Positions 29,897 to 38,459 of a DNA stretch of 38,561 bases are shown here, one piece after another. How positions within the stretch are numbered: position 1 is the stretch's first letter; the number at the start of each line of letters is the position of its first letter. The stretch is from contig JAKQKW010000195.1 in assembly GCA_029560455.1 (NCBI GenBank), positions 1-38,561 of the forward strand, written 5' to 3'. The position numbers were made by a program, and so were the translations under genes. The notes beneath the pieces were generated by a model that had not been told where the DNA came from, ran no database searches, and saw only the letters and a list, made by a program, of their open reading frames with translations. Source of the stretch: Candidatus Rifleibacteriota bacterium (GTDB lineage Bacteria; Riflebacteria; Ozemobacteria; Ozemobacterales; Ozemobacteraceae).

Positions 29897-32203
29897 CTAT
29901 TCGATCAGGTAGTCGACGCCGTTCGGGGTGGCGAGAAAGATGATCCGGTCGGCCTGGGCAAGAGAAAGAACCGGGCTGTTCACGTGCTGTTTTTCCCAGA
30001 AATTGCCCTGGTAGCGCGCGTAACCACCCCTGCCGGAAGCCGAAAACGATATGCGGTAGGTCTCGGGGTTCAACTGATCCGGGCACATATCGGTAATAGA
30101 CCAGCCCGCACCGGTTGCCGGTGATTCAATAAGCCGATAATGCTGGCCGTCGAACTCGCTTATACCTTCGAGGCCCTGAATGACAATAATGCCGCTGGGC
30201 AGGCGGAAAAAATTTCGAATCGCGCCGATTCTGCCGGTACCAAGTTCTGAGAGCTGCTTATAGCTTTCGCCGTCAAAAATCTTCTGCAGACCGTTTTCCA
30301 TGCCCGTCAGCAAATAATGTTCGGTGTTCAGCATTGCCGTTACCGGGCTCGGTTCGCCATTCTCGAAGGCAGCAAGGGCGGCGCTGGCGTTGCCAAAGTT
30401 GAAATCGCGCATGTAGGTGCCTGCGAGGCCGTGCAGCTGTAGCGCTTCGAGCTGCTGGGTGCCGCTCGCCTGCAGCAGGCGTTGAACAGTTGCCGGATCG
30501 GTCCTTTCGAGAAAACTGCCGTTGTAGAGGCAGATCTGCTCACAAACCATCGCGTTAGCCGCAAAGGCAACAAAGATTCTGTTTTTGCTGTCAATAACAA
30601 TTCTTGAAGCCATGCCTTCGGGAGTCTTTACCTTAGGAGGAAAAGCGACCTTTTTCCAGCTGCTGCCGTTCCAGATGTAGACTCCGGCATCGCCGGTAAC
30701 CCAGAGATTGCCGTCGCGGTCGAGAGCAAAATCGCTTACCCGTCGGTGAAAGCCAGTGAAAGCATAATGGCCGGCCTGCTGCAAAGATTTGATATCGTAA
30801 ATATAGAGGCCGTCATTTTCTGTTCCGATCAGCAGCATGTCAGAAAGCACCCGCACACGCGTCGGACGGCAGGCAAGCAGATTTTGCACCTTGCCCTTGC
30901 CGTCGATCGACCTTGAGGAGTAACGCATCAGCCCGGCGTTGGCTGTTCCGATCCAGGTTTCGCCATCAGGGCCACAGGCAAGCGCAGTAACGTCGTCGGA
31001 AGGCAATTTTGAATTTTCAGCGGTCAGATGGTAGCGTTCACCATTGGTAGCAAAAAGAACCAGGCCGCTGTCCTGCGTTCCGACCCAGAGACCTTTCAAC
31101 AGAGGGCTGACCAGTTTTTCTGCCGGGTTGTTGACGATAGCCTGCCGGCAGGCATCTTCGAAATCGAAAAACTTCTGGTACATTTCGAGCACAGCATTCT
31201 GATCCGCTTCCTGCTGACCGGCGAAGCGCCGCGTGTATTCCTGGTATTCTCTCTGCAGGGCGGCGTATCTATCGCGCAACAGGTCGAGGTTCTCTTCTTC
31301 CTGGCGCATTGAACCTTCAGGAGAGGCAGCGACAAAAGATTTGAAGCTCTGGCCGGACAACAATTCTTCGGGTGCGGCGCTGAATGCGAGACATGTCGCC
31401 CAGACTCCAGGAAGCAGGCTTTCCATTTTTCCGTCAGGCTTCAGCAGGCTGACCCCGTTCGAAGAGGCGATAAACAGTCTCTCTTTTGCTGTAGCGAAAC
31501 CGTTGACCCATCCGGCCTTCTCGATTTCTCCCTCACATGGTGTTATACCATCACCGCTGATCTGGTAAATACCACCGTTGCACCCGGCAAAACTGCCAAG
31601 ATCGCAGGAAATTACAGCAGAAAAGCCTGTCGGGCTAAGATGCGGCGGAATTTTGAATTCTCTGAAAGTATCACGGGCAAGAACACCTGCAGTGCGGTCG
31701 CAGGCGAGCAAAAAACTGTTTTCTTCTTCAGGGTTACGGGCAATTGCCGTGACGTTCATCACATCTTTGTAGCTGGTTTCAACCGGCGCGAACACAAATT
31801 TTTCGTTTTCAAACAAGCCTTTATAGAGCCCTGCCGGGGTGCCAAGAAGGAAATTGTCAGCGGCAACCCTCATCATTGCGGTAACTGTCAGTTCAGGAAA
31901 CTGAAAAAGCCCGCTCCCGCTGACATGCCAGGTTTCATCGGCAAAAATCATCAGCCCTTTCCCTGCGGTGCCCACGACCACGTAGTTTTTACCACCTGGC
32001 GAGTCGAAAAAAAGGATCGACCTGATATCGTTGCAGGGCAGACCATTCAGACCATTGTAATTACTGAAATATCCGGTGGTTATTCTTGCCGGAGGGACGC
32101 TCAGAACAGGAAAATGCTGAGGCCCCGGCTCAGGATTGCAGGCAAAGGCAATTGTCGCGCAGTTCAGAAGAGAAGCCACCAGAAAAATCAGAATGCTCCG
32201 CAT
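29897..32203 (-). CDS. Large secreted beta-propeller protein (two-component-regulator-propeller type)
   Basis: The 768 residues start with a signal sequence (MRSILIFLVASLLNCATIAFAC). Cys at the cleavage region could make it a lipoprotein, but the lipobox is weak. The body repeats units such as LWVGTQDSGLVLF, ETWIGTANAGLMRYS, MLLIGTENDGLYIYD and LWVTGDAGVYIW, the signature of two-component-regulator propeller repeats. A helical insertion (about residues 290-350, LRDRYAALQREYQEYTRRF) interrupts the propeller. No kinase or DNA-binding domain is present, so it is probably an extracytoplasmic binding scaffold. The ATG at 32203 is chosen because GGGAGG is 7 nt upstream; an in-frame GTG at 32218 precedes that site. 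Confidence 0.82.
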   Translation of the reverse strand: MRSILIFLVASLLNCATIAFACNPEPGPQHFPVLSVPPARITTGYFSNYNGLNGLPCNDIRSILFFDSPGGKNYVVVGTAGKGLMIFADETWHVSGSGLFQFPELTVTAMMRVAADNFLLGTPAGLYKGLFENEKFVFAPVETSYKDVMNVTAIARNPEEENSFLLACDRTAGVLARDTFREFKIPPHLSPTGFSAVISCDLGSFAGCNGGIYQISGDGITPCEGEIEKAGWVNGFATAKERLFIASSNGVSLLKPDGKMESLLPGVWATCLAFSAAPEELLSGQSFKSFVAASPEGSMRQEEENLDLLRDRYAALQREYQEYTRRFAGQQEADQNAVLEMYQKFFDFEDACRQAIVNNPAEKLVSPLLKGLWVGTQDSGLVLFATNGERYHLTAENSKLPSDDVTALACGPDGETWIGTANAGLMRYSSRSIDGKGKVQNLLACRPTRVRVLSDMLLIGTENDGLYIYDIKSLQQAGHYAFTGFHRRVSDFALDRDGNLWVTGDAGVYIWNGSSWKKVAFPPKVKTPEGMASRIVIDSKNRIFVAFAANAMVCEQICLYNGSFLERTDPATVQRLLQASGTQQLEALQLHGLAGTYMRDFNFGNASAALAAFENGEPSPVTAMLNTEHYLLTGMENGLQKIFDGESYKQLSELGTGRIGAIRNFFRLPSGIIVIQGLEGISEFDGQHYRLIESPATGAGWSITDMCPDQLNPETYRISFSASGRGGYARYQGNFWEKQHVNSPVLSLAQADRIIFLATPNGVDYLIE

Positions 32204-32244
32204 CGGCACACCTCCCACTAAACTTCTGAATACGCTCTAACAAA

Positions 32245-32253
32245 ATATTACCA
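32245..32253 (-). promoter_or_regulatory. Extended -10 promoter of the propeller gene
   Basis: On the minus strand TG-G-TAATAT (complement of 32245-32253). Start is predicted near 32238, giving a leader of about 35 nt that includes the GGGAGG ribosome-binding site. The -35 is poor. Confidence 0.5.
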
Positions 32254-32294
32254 GATTTTGCAAATCCAATCCAGCAAGCGATGGCCATAGGTTT

Positions 32295-32330
32295 AAAAAG
32301 GGCCGGATCAGCAGTTGCTGTAACTGCCGG
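32295..32330 (-). terminator. Possible minus-strand terminator or attenuator
   Basis: GCAGTT/AACTGC (32311-32316, 32322-32327) extended by CCG/CGG forms a hairpin. On the minus strand it is followed by CCCTTTTT. It lies upstream of the propeller promoter in the divergent gap, so it may stop antisense transcription arising near 32400, or attenuate a longer leader. Confidence 0.35.
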
Positions 32331-32388
32331 AGAATACATACCCCGACCAGGGAAACGAAAAATGTTTTTTTGTGGTACATTCTCAATA

Positions 32389-32417
32389 TTTGCAGGTTGC
32401 TGAGCTTATGGTAAGAT
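32389..32417 (+). promoter_or_regulatory. Promoter reaching to the start codon of the amidase gene
   Basis: TTTGCA (32389-32394), a 17-bp spacer and TAAGAT (32412-32417) with an extended TG at 32409-32410. The -10 ends 6 nt before the ATG at 32424, so the transcript should be leaderless or nearly so. No SD sequence is present. Confidence 0.6.
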
Positions 32418-32423
32418 TGATGC

Positions 32424-34331
32424 ATGAAATTCAACAGAATAGCTATTTTTTTGTCGTTTCTGCTTATCGCAACCGCAGGCTTTGCCCAGAACCTGAAGCC
32501 CCTCAAGGGTATCTCAATTCTTCTCGATCCAGGGCATGGCGGAGCTGACCCGGGTGCTGTCGGGCCCACCGGCCTCAAGGAATCTGACACCAATCTGCGT
32601 GTCGCCCGCTATCTGCGAGATCTGTTGCGGGCCGACGGTGCCGAGGTCAAGATGACACGCGAAAAAGACATGGCGCTCAGTCTCGGTGAGCGTGTCGCCA
32701 TGGCTGAAAAGCTCAAGCCCGACCTTTTCGTCTCAATTCACCACAACGCCTCGCTCAAGCCGAGAAATACCGACCGCAGCGAGATTTATTACAACGCGAT
32801 CGACCACGGCATTTCGCAGGCGGTTGGCCGCAATATGACCGATGAACTCGCCGAATTCGGTTTCGGGGAAGAATCAATCATAGTTCCTGCCGGTTTCTTC
32901 GTTCTGCGAAACAACCCGGCTCCGGCGGTGCTCACCGAAGGTGGTTACATTTCGATTCCACACATTGAAAAGGGTCTCAAAACAGGAAAAGCCCTGACCA
33001 ACCAGGCCGAAGCGCTGCGCCAGGCAATCAAGGAATCTTTCAAAGACGGTCTGCTCAAAGTTAAACTGCTCGTCGCCGACGGCCCGGTCAAGATCGACAC
33101 TCCCTATTTCAACCTGATTTTCACCGCCAGCAAGGAAATCACCAAAGTCCATGCCCGCATCGTGCCCGATAACGCTTCGGGTTTTGGCTTCGACAAGTTG
33201 CCCTCGTTTGGGCACTCATACCGTTTGTATAACAATCGTCCGCTTGCCAGCGGCGAATATGACGTGCAACTGACCTTCACCGCCGCCGATGGCTCATATT
33301 CGGCGCGCACCCGCGTTAAACTTCAGGTCAGCCTGCCTTTTGCCAACAGCAGCGTCGAACCGGTCGCTCCTTTCATAGCAGAAGGCTTCAAAGGTCGCTT
33401 TCCGCTCAAGGTGACGCTGCGTGACGATCAGGGCCGTGTCAACGCACGTGCTGCCGATGTTGCACTGCATTATCAGGGTAAAATCATCAACGCCCGCACT
33501 TCAGAAAAGGGCGAAAGCAATCTCTACCTCGAACTTGACGGCAATGAAAAAGACTTTGTCGCGGTCGGCCTGGTAATCGAAGACGAAGTTATTGCCCGTT
33601 ACGACATTCCGGTGCGCCGCCCGGTGCAGCGCTACGTTCTCGGCCGCCTGCTCACCAGTGCCGGTAACCCGATTCAGAACGCAAAAGTCAGATTCGGTAA
33701 AAACTGGCAGACACATACCGGCCCGGGTGGCTATTTCTTCTGCCAGTGTCCGATGATTTACGGCAATATCAAACTCGATATTCAGCCACCACTCGGCTAT
33801 GAAAAGATTGATTTCTGGGTAAAAACCGCCGGCGAACCGCTGGCGTTACCAGAAATCAGACTCGCACCGGTCGCCGAAAAAATGCTCGGTAAAAAAATTG
33901 CCATCATGGCACCGCTCAGCTTCGATAATCTGGTGCGCAAACTGGTTAAGCCTCTGATGAGCGCCGGCGCCGAAGTTGTCAGACTGAACCTGCCCGAGAA
34001 CATTCAGAACCCTGAATATCAGGCGGTTCTCGAAGCCAATCTCGACCAGAAACTCGACATGCTGCTGTCATTCAAACGCGAACTGGCTGGCGGCATGAGC
34101 ATCAGACACTACCATCGCGGCGGCCGGGGCAAAATGATTGCCGATGCCGTCAGTCTCGGTCTGGCGAATGAAAACCCGCCGATCAAGGTTAAAGTTGCCG
34201 CCGGCAGCGATTACGAAATCGCCCACACCGGTGCAACAGCTATGGTATTCGCCTTTCCAGAACAGTTGCCGCCAGATTACCCTGAAAAGCTGGTAATGCA
34301 GCTTATTCAGGTTCTCAAGTCAGGATTCTAA
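32424..34331 (+). CDS. Secreted N-acetylmuramoyl-L-alanine amidase with a degenerate second amidase-like domain
   Basis: The 635 residues have a signal peptide (1-21, GFA-QN). An Amidase_3 domain follows (about 28-220) with DPGHGG (His38), Glu53, SIHHNA (His106) and Glu172 in VLTEGGY; all ligands are present, so it should cleave peptidoglycan. Beta-sandwich regions follow (about 225-400), then a carboxypeptidase-regulatory-like unit (about 405-480, GRLLTSAGNPIQNAKVRF). The last 145 residues retrace the amidase order (KKIAIMAPLSFDNLVRKLVKPLMSAGAEVV, LDMLLSF, GKMIADAVSLGL) but without the metal ligands. It heads a five-gene operon. The other amidase (8218) has AMIN and LysM instead. Confidence 0.88.
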   Translation: MKFNRIAIFLSFLLIATAGFAQNLKPLKGISILLDPGHGGADPGAVGPTGLKESDTNLRVARYLRDLLRADGAEVKMTREKDMALSLGERVAMAEKLKPDLFVSIHHNASLKPRNTDRSEIYYNAIDHGISQAVGRNMTDELAEFGFGEESIIVPAGFFVLRNNPAPAVLTEGGYISIPHIEKGLKTGKALTNQAEALRQAIKESFKDGLLKVKLLVADGPVKIDTPYFNLIFTASKEITKVHARIVPDNASGFGFDKLPSFGHSYRLYNNRPLASGEYDVQLTFTAADGSYSARTRVKLQVSLPFANSSVEPVAPFIAEGFKGRFPLKVTLRDDQGRVNARAADVALHYQGKIINARTSEKGESNLYLELDGNEKDFVAVGLVIEDEVIARYDIPVRRPVQRYVLGRLLTSAGNPIQNAKVRFGKNWQTHTGPGGYFFCQCPMIYGNIKLDIQPPLGYEKIDFWVKTAGEPLALPEIRLAPVAEKMLGKKIAIMAPLSFDNLVRKLVKPLMSAGAEVVRLNLPENIQNPEYQAVLEANLDQKLDMLLSFKRELAGGMSIRHYHRGGRGKMIADAVSLGLANENPPIKVKVAAGSDYEIAHTGATAMVFAFPEQLPPDYPEKLVMQLIQVLKSGF

Positions 34332-34347
34332 GAAAACCGAGGAAATC

Positions 34348-35412
34348 ATGGAACAGGAAAAACCAAAGACCCAGACCCCGGAAGAACGTTACCACCAGGA
34401 AACCCACTGCCAGAGCTGTGGGCGCTTTGTCGGCATCTATACCCGCTGCCCATACTGTCAGGCATTGACTCAGAAACGTTTGTCGATCAGAGTTTTTAAA
34501 TGGGTTGCAGTGCTCACTTCAACCGTGGGTCTGCTGATGCTGCTCTTTTTCGCCCGACACGTCAAAACCCCGGAAGTAAAAATTGCCGATCTCGGCCCGC
34601 TGAGCAACTTTGCGCATGTGCGTATTGTCGGTGAAGTCACTCAGAGCTATGGTGTACACCCCAAATGGGGCTCGCTCGGCTTTGTCATGACTCAGGGCGA
34701 CGCCGAGAACCCTCTTACCATAAGAGTTTCTGCTTACGCCAAGGTCGCAAAGGAAATCGAAGCGAAAAACCTCGTGCCGAACAAAGGCGATGTAATCTCG
34801 ATCGAAGGCCAGGTAAGGTTTCAGAAAGACACCCCCAGTCTGCTGATCAACGCTCATGAGCATATCGCCTTCATCAAGCGCGGCGCGGCACCGGCCCCTG
34901 AAACCGTTAAAGACGTCGATCCCGACAAAATCGACAACGGCCTGATCGGCCGCTTTGTCAATGTTACCGGCAGCGTGCTCAGCACTAAAAAGTTTCCGAC
35001 CGGCACCATCATCAATATCGATGACGGCAAATCAGGTTTCCCGGTCTGGGTTCCGGCTGACTGCCTTGAATCAGACCAACCGCTGCGCCCCGGTGACCTC
35101 ATCGAAGCCAACGGCAAAGTCGAAACCTTCAAAGATAAGCTCGAAGTCAAGGTGCTCAAAAAAGGCGCTTTCAAAGTTGTCAGCAGAGTCAGCGCTGACA
35201 CCGTCACCAACGAAGCCCCGGCCACTGAAACACCTGCCCCGGCACCATCTGAAACACCGGCAGTAGACGCCCCGGTTGCCCCGGTAACCAGCGATTCAGG
35301 CAATTCAGCTGTTGAACCGGCCCCGGTGGCTGAACCCTCTGCGCCTTCTGCCTCCGCTGCCACCACCGAAACTCCGGCGGCTGTGGATAATCTGCCCGCA
35401 GGAGGTAACTGA
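34348..35412 (+). CDS. Membrane protein with zinc ribbon and two OB-fold-like domains
   Basis: The family is not one I can name. The 354 residues begin with a cytoplasmic zinc ribbon (Cys21, 24, 34, 37: CQSCGRF then CPYC), then one membrane helix (about 50-68). Two OB-fold-like domains follow (about 80-175 and 190-270: VRIVGEVTQSYG, GDVISIEGQVRFQ, RFVNVTGSVLST, GDLIEANGKVETFKDKLEVKVL), like nucleic-acid or sugar-binding OB domains of exported YdeI/BOF type. The final 80 residues are a Pro/Ala/Glu/Thr-rich tail. GAGGAAATC precedes the ATG 16 bp after the amidase. The permease gene follows after 2 bp. Confidence 0.8.
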   Translation: MEQEKPKTQTPEERYHQETHCQSCGRFVGIYTRCPYCQALTQKRLSIRVFKWVAVLTSTVGLLMLLFFARHVKTPEVKIADLGPLSNFAHVRIVGEVTQSYGVHPKWGSLGFVMTQGDAENPLTIRVSAYAKVAKEIEAKNLVPNKGDVISIEGQVRFQKDTPSLLINAHEHIAFIKRGAAPAPETVKDVDPDKIDNGLIGRFVNVTGSVLSTKKFPTGTIINIDDGKSGFPVWVPADCLESDQPLRPGDLIEANGKVETFKDKLEVKVLKKGAFKVVSRVSADTVTNEAPATETPAPAPSETPAVDAPVAPVTSDSGNSAVEPAPVAEPSAPSASAATTETPAAVDNLPAGGN

Positions 35413-35414
35413 GC

Positions 35415-36761
35415 ATGGCATTTCTGGAACACCTTCTGCATCCGGAATACCTTGACCTTCTTTACTTCTGCACCATCGGCGTGCTGTTCTCGTGTCTGAT
35501 CTCTTTTCTGCCGGCGCTGCACATCTACAACGTCATTGGCATCTTTCTTCTCGTGATTCTCAAATTCGAAGCGACCATGGCGCCGATGCAGCTCGTATCG
35601 CTGTGCATTGGCATGATTGTCGGCTATTCGATACTCAACACGGTTCCGGCGACCTACTTCGGGCCAGGTGACGAAAGTCTGTCGTATTACATTCTGCCGA
35701 GCGCCGACTGGCTCGCCAAAGGTAGAGGCTACGAATCGGTCATTCTCACCGGCGTTGGCGCCCTCGGCGGCATCATCGCTCTGGCGGTCATGGCACCGCT
35801 TTTCCTGCTGTTTCTGCCTGGTCTCAAAACAATCACCAGCCCGCACATGTTCTGGATCATCGGCGCGGTCATCTCGTATGCCGTGCTTTCTGAATGGCCT
35901 AAAGGCATCAGTCAGTCAGACAGCTGCTGGGCCAATTTCCTCGAGGGCTGGAAATTTCTGGGCGTGGGCCTGATAACCTTTCTTCTCTCAGGGCTGCTCG
36001 GCTTTATCGTCATGGCCAAGACCATGGTACCGGTCGATTTCGCCTTTCAGAGCATCACTCCGGTTTTCGTGGGTCTGTTTGCGATTCCGTGGCTGATCAC
36101 CAATATCATCAATATTGGCTCGATACCGAAACAGCACGAATCACCGTCAATGGAACTCGACTGGGAACTCGTGGTGCGCGGCACTTTCGGTGGCTTTCTC
36201 GGCGGTTTCTTCGCGGCTTACGTGCCGATCGTCACTGCCGGCGTCGGCGGCCTGATGGCCGGGCATGCAACCGCGCAGCGTGACGGGCGCCTGTTCGTCA
36301 TGTCTTATGGCACCTGCAAAACCGTCTATTATGTCGGTTCGTTTCTGCTGTTCTTCATACCCGGCCTGAGTCTGACCCGCGGCGGTCTGGCCTGGATCGT
36401 CACTCCGGTCGTTTCAGTTCTGACAATGAAGGAATACGCACTGTTCGTCGCTTTGATGCTTTTCTCTGCCGGCATTTCGTTTTTGATGCTTATGCCTTTC
36501 ACAAAGCTGTGTATCAAAATGGTAGAAAAGATTCCCTATCACTGGGTTTCTGTAATTGCTCTCATTCTCGTAATTCCCGGGGTCTACAGTTTCACCGGCC
36601 TGGGCGGCATGGCAATCATGGCCGTTGCCACTGGTATTGGTCTGTTGCCCGTAATGTTTCAGGCGCGCAGAATGAACCTCATGGGCGTTCTGCTGCTTCC
36701 GGTCTGCCTCAATATGGCAGGTTACGGAAACGACGTATTAAGATTTCTGGGGTTAATCTGA
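35415..36761 (+). CDS. TctA-like (DUF112/COG1784) membrane permease
   Basis: The 448 residues are almost all hydrophobic, with about 10-12 helices. The layout and the motif FGPGDESLSYYILPSADWLAKGRGYESVILTGVGALGG resemble the TctA-like family (DUF112), best known from archaea, with related permeases in tripartite tricarboxylate transport. No TctB or periplasmic TctC gene is nearby, so it should act alone; the substrate is unknown. A very strong AGGAGG (35400-35405) lies before the ATG. It is flanked by 2-bp and 1-bp gaps within the operon. Confidence 0.75.
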   Translation: MAFLEHLLHPEYLDLLYFCTIGVLFSCLISFLPALHIYNVIGIFLLVILKFEATMAPMQLVSLCIGMIVGYSILNTVPATYFGPGDESLSYYILPSADWLAKGRGYESVILTGVGALGGIIALAVMAPLFLLFLPGLKTITSPHMFWIIGAVISYAVLSEWPKGISQSDSCWANFLEGWKFLGVGLITFLLSGLLGFIVMAKTMVPVDFAFQSITPVFVGLFAIPWLITNIINIGSIPKQHESPSMELDWELVVRGTFGGFLGGFFAAYVPIVTAGVGGLMAGHATAQRDGRLFVMSYGTCKTVYYVGSFLLFFIPGLSLTRGGLAWIVTPVVSVLTMKEYALFVALMLFSAGISFLMLMPFTKLCIKMVEKIPYHWVSVIALILVIPGVYSFTGLGGMAIMAVATGIGLLPVMFQARRMNLMGVLLLPVCLNMAGYGNDVLRFLGLI

Positions 36762-36762
36762 T

Positions 36763-37857
36763 ATGAAAGGCTTTACACATTTCATTTCCGGCATCGCCGT
36801 AGCAAGTTTCTTTCCGCAGGCTGTTCACATGGCCTCTCAAGAACAGTCTTTCATTCTCTGTCTCGGTGGTATCTTCGGCATCATGCCCGATACCCTCGAC
36901 TTCAAATTCGCCCGCTACTTTCACAAGTCTGATTTCGAAATCAGACCAGATCCTGACAATCTCGACGCGAGAGTTATCGCTGAGGGTGTTGCCAACGCCA
37001 TCAGAAAAGCAATCGCCGAAGGCCGAGGCACTGTGCAGCTGCACACCATGCAGCTCGCCTCGAACCGCTGGCGCAGCTACACGCTTGGCTTCGATTCGGC
37101 CACCAGTGAAGTCGTCGTCGAAATCGGCCCCGAAGTCGATACCGGCCAGATTCCGTTCGAAGGCACCGAGTTGAAAGACCCGGTCAGAGCCAATGCGCGC
37201 GTCAAGGTCGATTGCGAATTCTTCCAGCAGTTCGATAAAAAATCGCAGATCGCGATCATGACGGGCCCCTGTTTCGAATTCGTCAAGCGACCGACTGGCA
37301 AAGTCGAAATCGTCTTTCTGCCATGGCACCGCACCTGGTCGCACAGTTTCACCCTCGGTCTTCTGATAGCCCTGATTGTTGGTATTTTTACTTTCTTCAC
37401 CGTTGCAGAAGGCCCAAATCCGGAGCTGTACACGATTCCTCGCTGGCTGCTCTACCCGCTTATAATTCTCTTCGGCTCTATGGTTCACATCATCGAAGAT
37501 TCGACAGGATTCATGGGAAACAATCTGTTTTACCCGTTTACCAAAGACCGCACCAACGGCATGGGCCTGATGAGCGCCGCTGAAGCGATTCCAAACTTTC
37601 TTTTCGTCTGGTCGTCGATCATCGCGATTCTCTACAACCTCGACCGTTTCAGATGGGCACCACAGGATACCCCGCCCGGCATCGAGAACCCCTGGAACTT
37701 CTTCTTCTGGTTCTACTTTGTGCCGCTCGCAATAATGGCCTACTACTTCTTCAAAGGCAAACGGGAAAAAGCCGAGAAGAAAGAATCAAAAAACCGGCCG
37801 GTCGACTTCGACGGTCAGACTTCAGTCGAACGAGAAACCGACGCTTCGATCATCTGA
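36763..37857 (+). CDS. YdjM-like (DUF457) membrane-bound metal-dependent hydrolase
   Basis: The 364 residues carry the YdjM signature: MKGFTHFISGIAVASFFPQ at the start, FGIMPDTLD (about 46-54), LPWHRTWSHSFTLG (about 187-200) and SMVHIIEDSTGFMGNNLFYPF (about 243-263). The conserved His and Asp residues form the presumed metal site. An extra soluble insert (about residues 60-180) between the first motifs is longer than usual, with beta-like strands. Several membrane helices follow and a Lys/Glu-rich tail. The start is 1 bp after the permease stop with only a weak SD, so coupling is likely. The biochemical function is not known. Confidence 0.8.
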   Translation: MKGFTHFISGIAVASFFPQAVHMASQEQSFILCLGGIFGIMPDTLDFKFARYFHKSDFEIRPDPDNLDARVIAEGVANAIRKAIAEGRGTVQLHTMQLASNRWRSYTLGFDSATSEVVVEIGPEVDTGQIPFEGTELKDPVRANARVKVDCEFFQQFDKKSQIAIMTGPCFEFVKRPTGKVEIVFLPWHRTWSHSFTLGLLIALIVGIFTFFTVAEGPNPELYTIPRWLLYPLIILFGSMVHIIEDSTGFMGNNLFYPFTKDRTNGMGLMSAAEAIPNFLFVWSSIIAILYNLDRFRWAPQDTPPGIENPWNFFFWFYFVPLAIMAYYFFKGKREKAEKKESKNRPVDFDGQTSVERETDASII

Positions 37858-37860
37858 GCC

Positions 37861-38421
37861 ATGTATCAGAGTAAATTTCTGCTGAACCGGCAGAAGATCT
37901 ACAACCCGCCGGAAATAAACACGGCAATCGCAAGTCACTTCGAACACCTTCCCGCGCCGCAGCGCGGGAGGTTTTTCTATCGCCTCGAATGGTACAAAAT
38001 CGGGGTTGTTGTGCAGATGCTCGTTTACTCAGAAGTACGGCCGATGATGAAGATGATGCCTGAATGTCAGCTCATCGAAACGGGCGAGCTCGACAACCTG
38101 CCCCTGATTGCCGAAACCCTCGATTTTGCCATTTTCCTTGCGCCGCCAGCCGAAATAATGCCAGGCGACGAAATTGACGAAGCGGCAATAATAACCTGGC
38201 TGCAGAAGCAGCTGGGTAAAACAGCCACGATCATCAATTATGGCTTCGGCCCCAACAACTGCATCTATTACAATGAAGGGGGCGAAGACAGGCAGCAACA
38301 GACGGTAACGATCAAAGGTATTCTCAAAGTCTTAAACCGCGATGCTCTCGACCGCCTCCGCCAGAAGCCAATAGGCCGTGCCATAGAGCTTGGCTGCGGC
38401 CTTCTTTATCTGACGCCCTGA
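37861..38421 (+). CDS. Orphan Cas6e (CasE/Cse3)-like protein lacking the catalytic His
   Basis: Cas6e cuts CRISPR precursor RNA in type I-E systems. These 186 residues follow E. coli CasE as I recall it along the whole length. MYQSKFLLNR matches MYLSKVIIAR. TWLQKQLGKTATI (112-124) matches AWLQRKLGNAARV. QQTVTIKGILKVLNRDALDRL (147-166) and IGRAIELGCGLLYLTP (171-186, the G-rich loop) match the C-terminal half. Position 20, the catalytic His in E. coli, is Asn here. The protein is near neutral in charge (about 19 Lys+Arg against 21 Asp+Glu), unlike RNA-binding Cas6e. No cas gene or array is in the window. It begins 3 bp after the YdjM-like gene, so it belongs to that operon. Confidence 0.78.
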   Translation: MYQSKFLLNRQKIYNPPEINTAIASHFEHLPAPQRGRFFYRLEWYKIGVVVQMLVYSEVRPMMKMMPECQLIETGELDNLPLIAETLDFAIFLAPPAEIMPGDEIDEAAIITWLQKQLGKTATIINYGFGPNNCIYYNEGGEDRQQQTVTIKGILKVLNRDALDRLRQKPIGRAIELGCGLLYLTP

Positions 38422-38459
38422 AAAATCCTAAAAAAAATAAAGGCAGCAGTGATTTTCAC

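Noticed and set aside
34854..35846. Long minus-strand open frame (330 codons) opposite the OB-fold and permease genes
   Set aside because: It spans two well-supported plus-strand genes, and its Ser/Ala/Gly repeats mirror the Pro/Ala-rich tail. It is a shadow frame.
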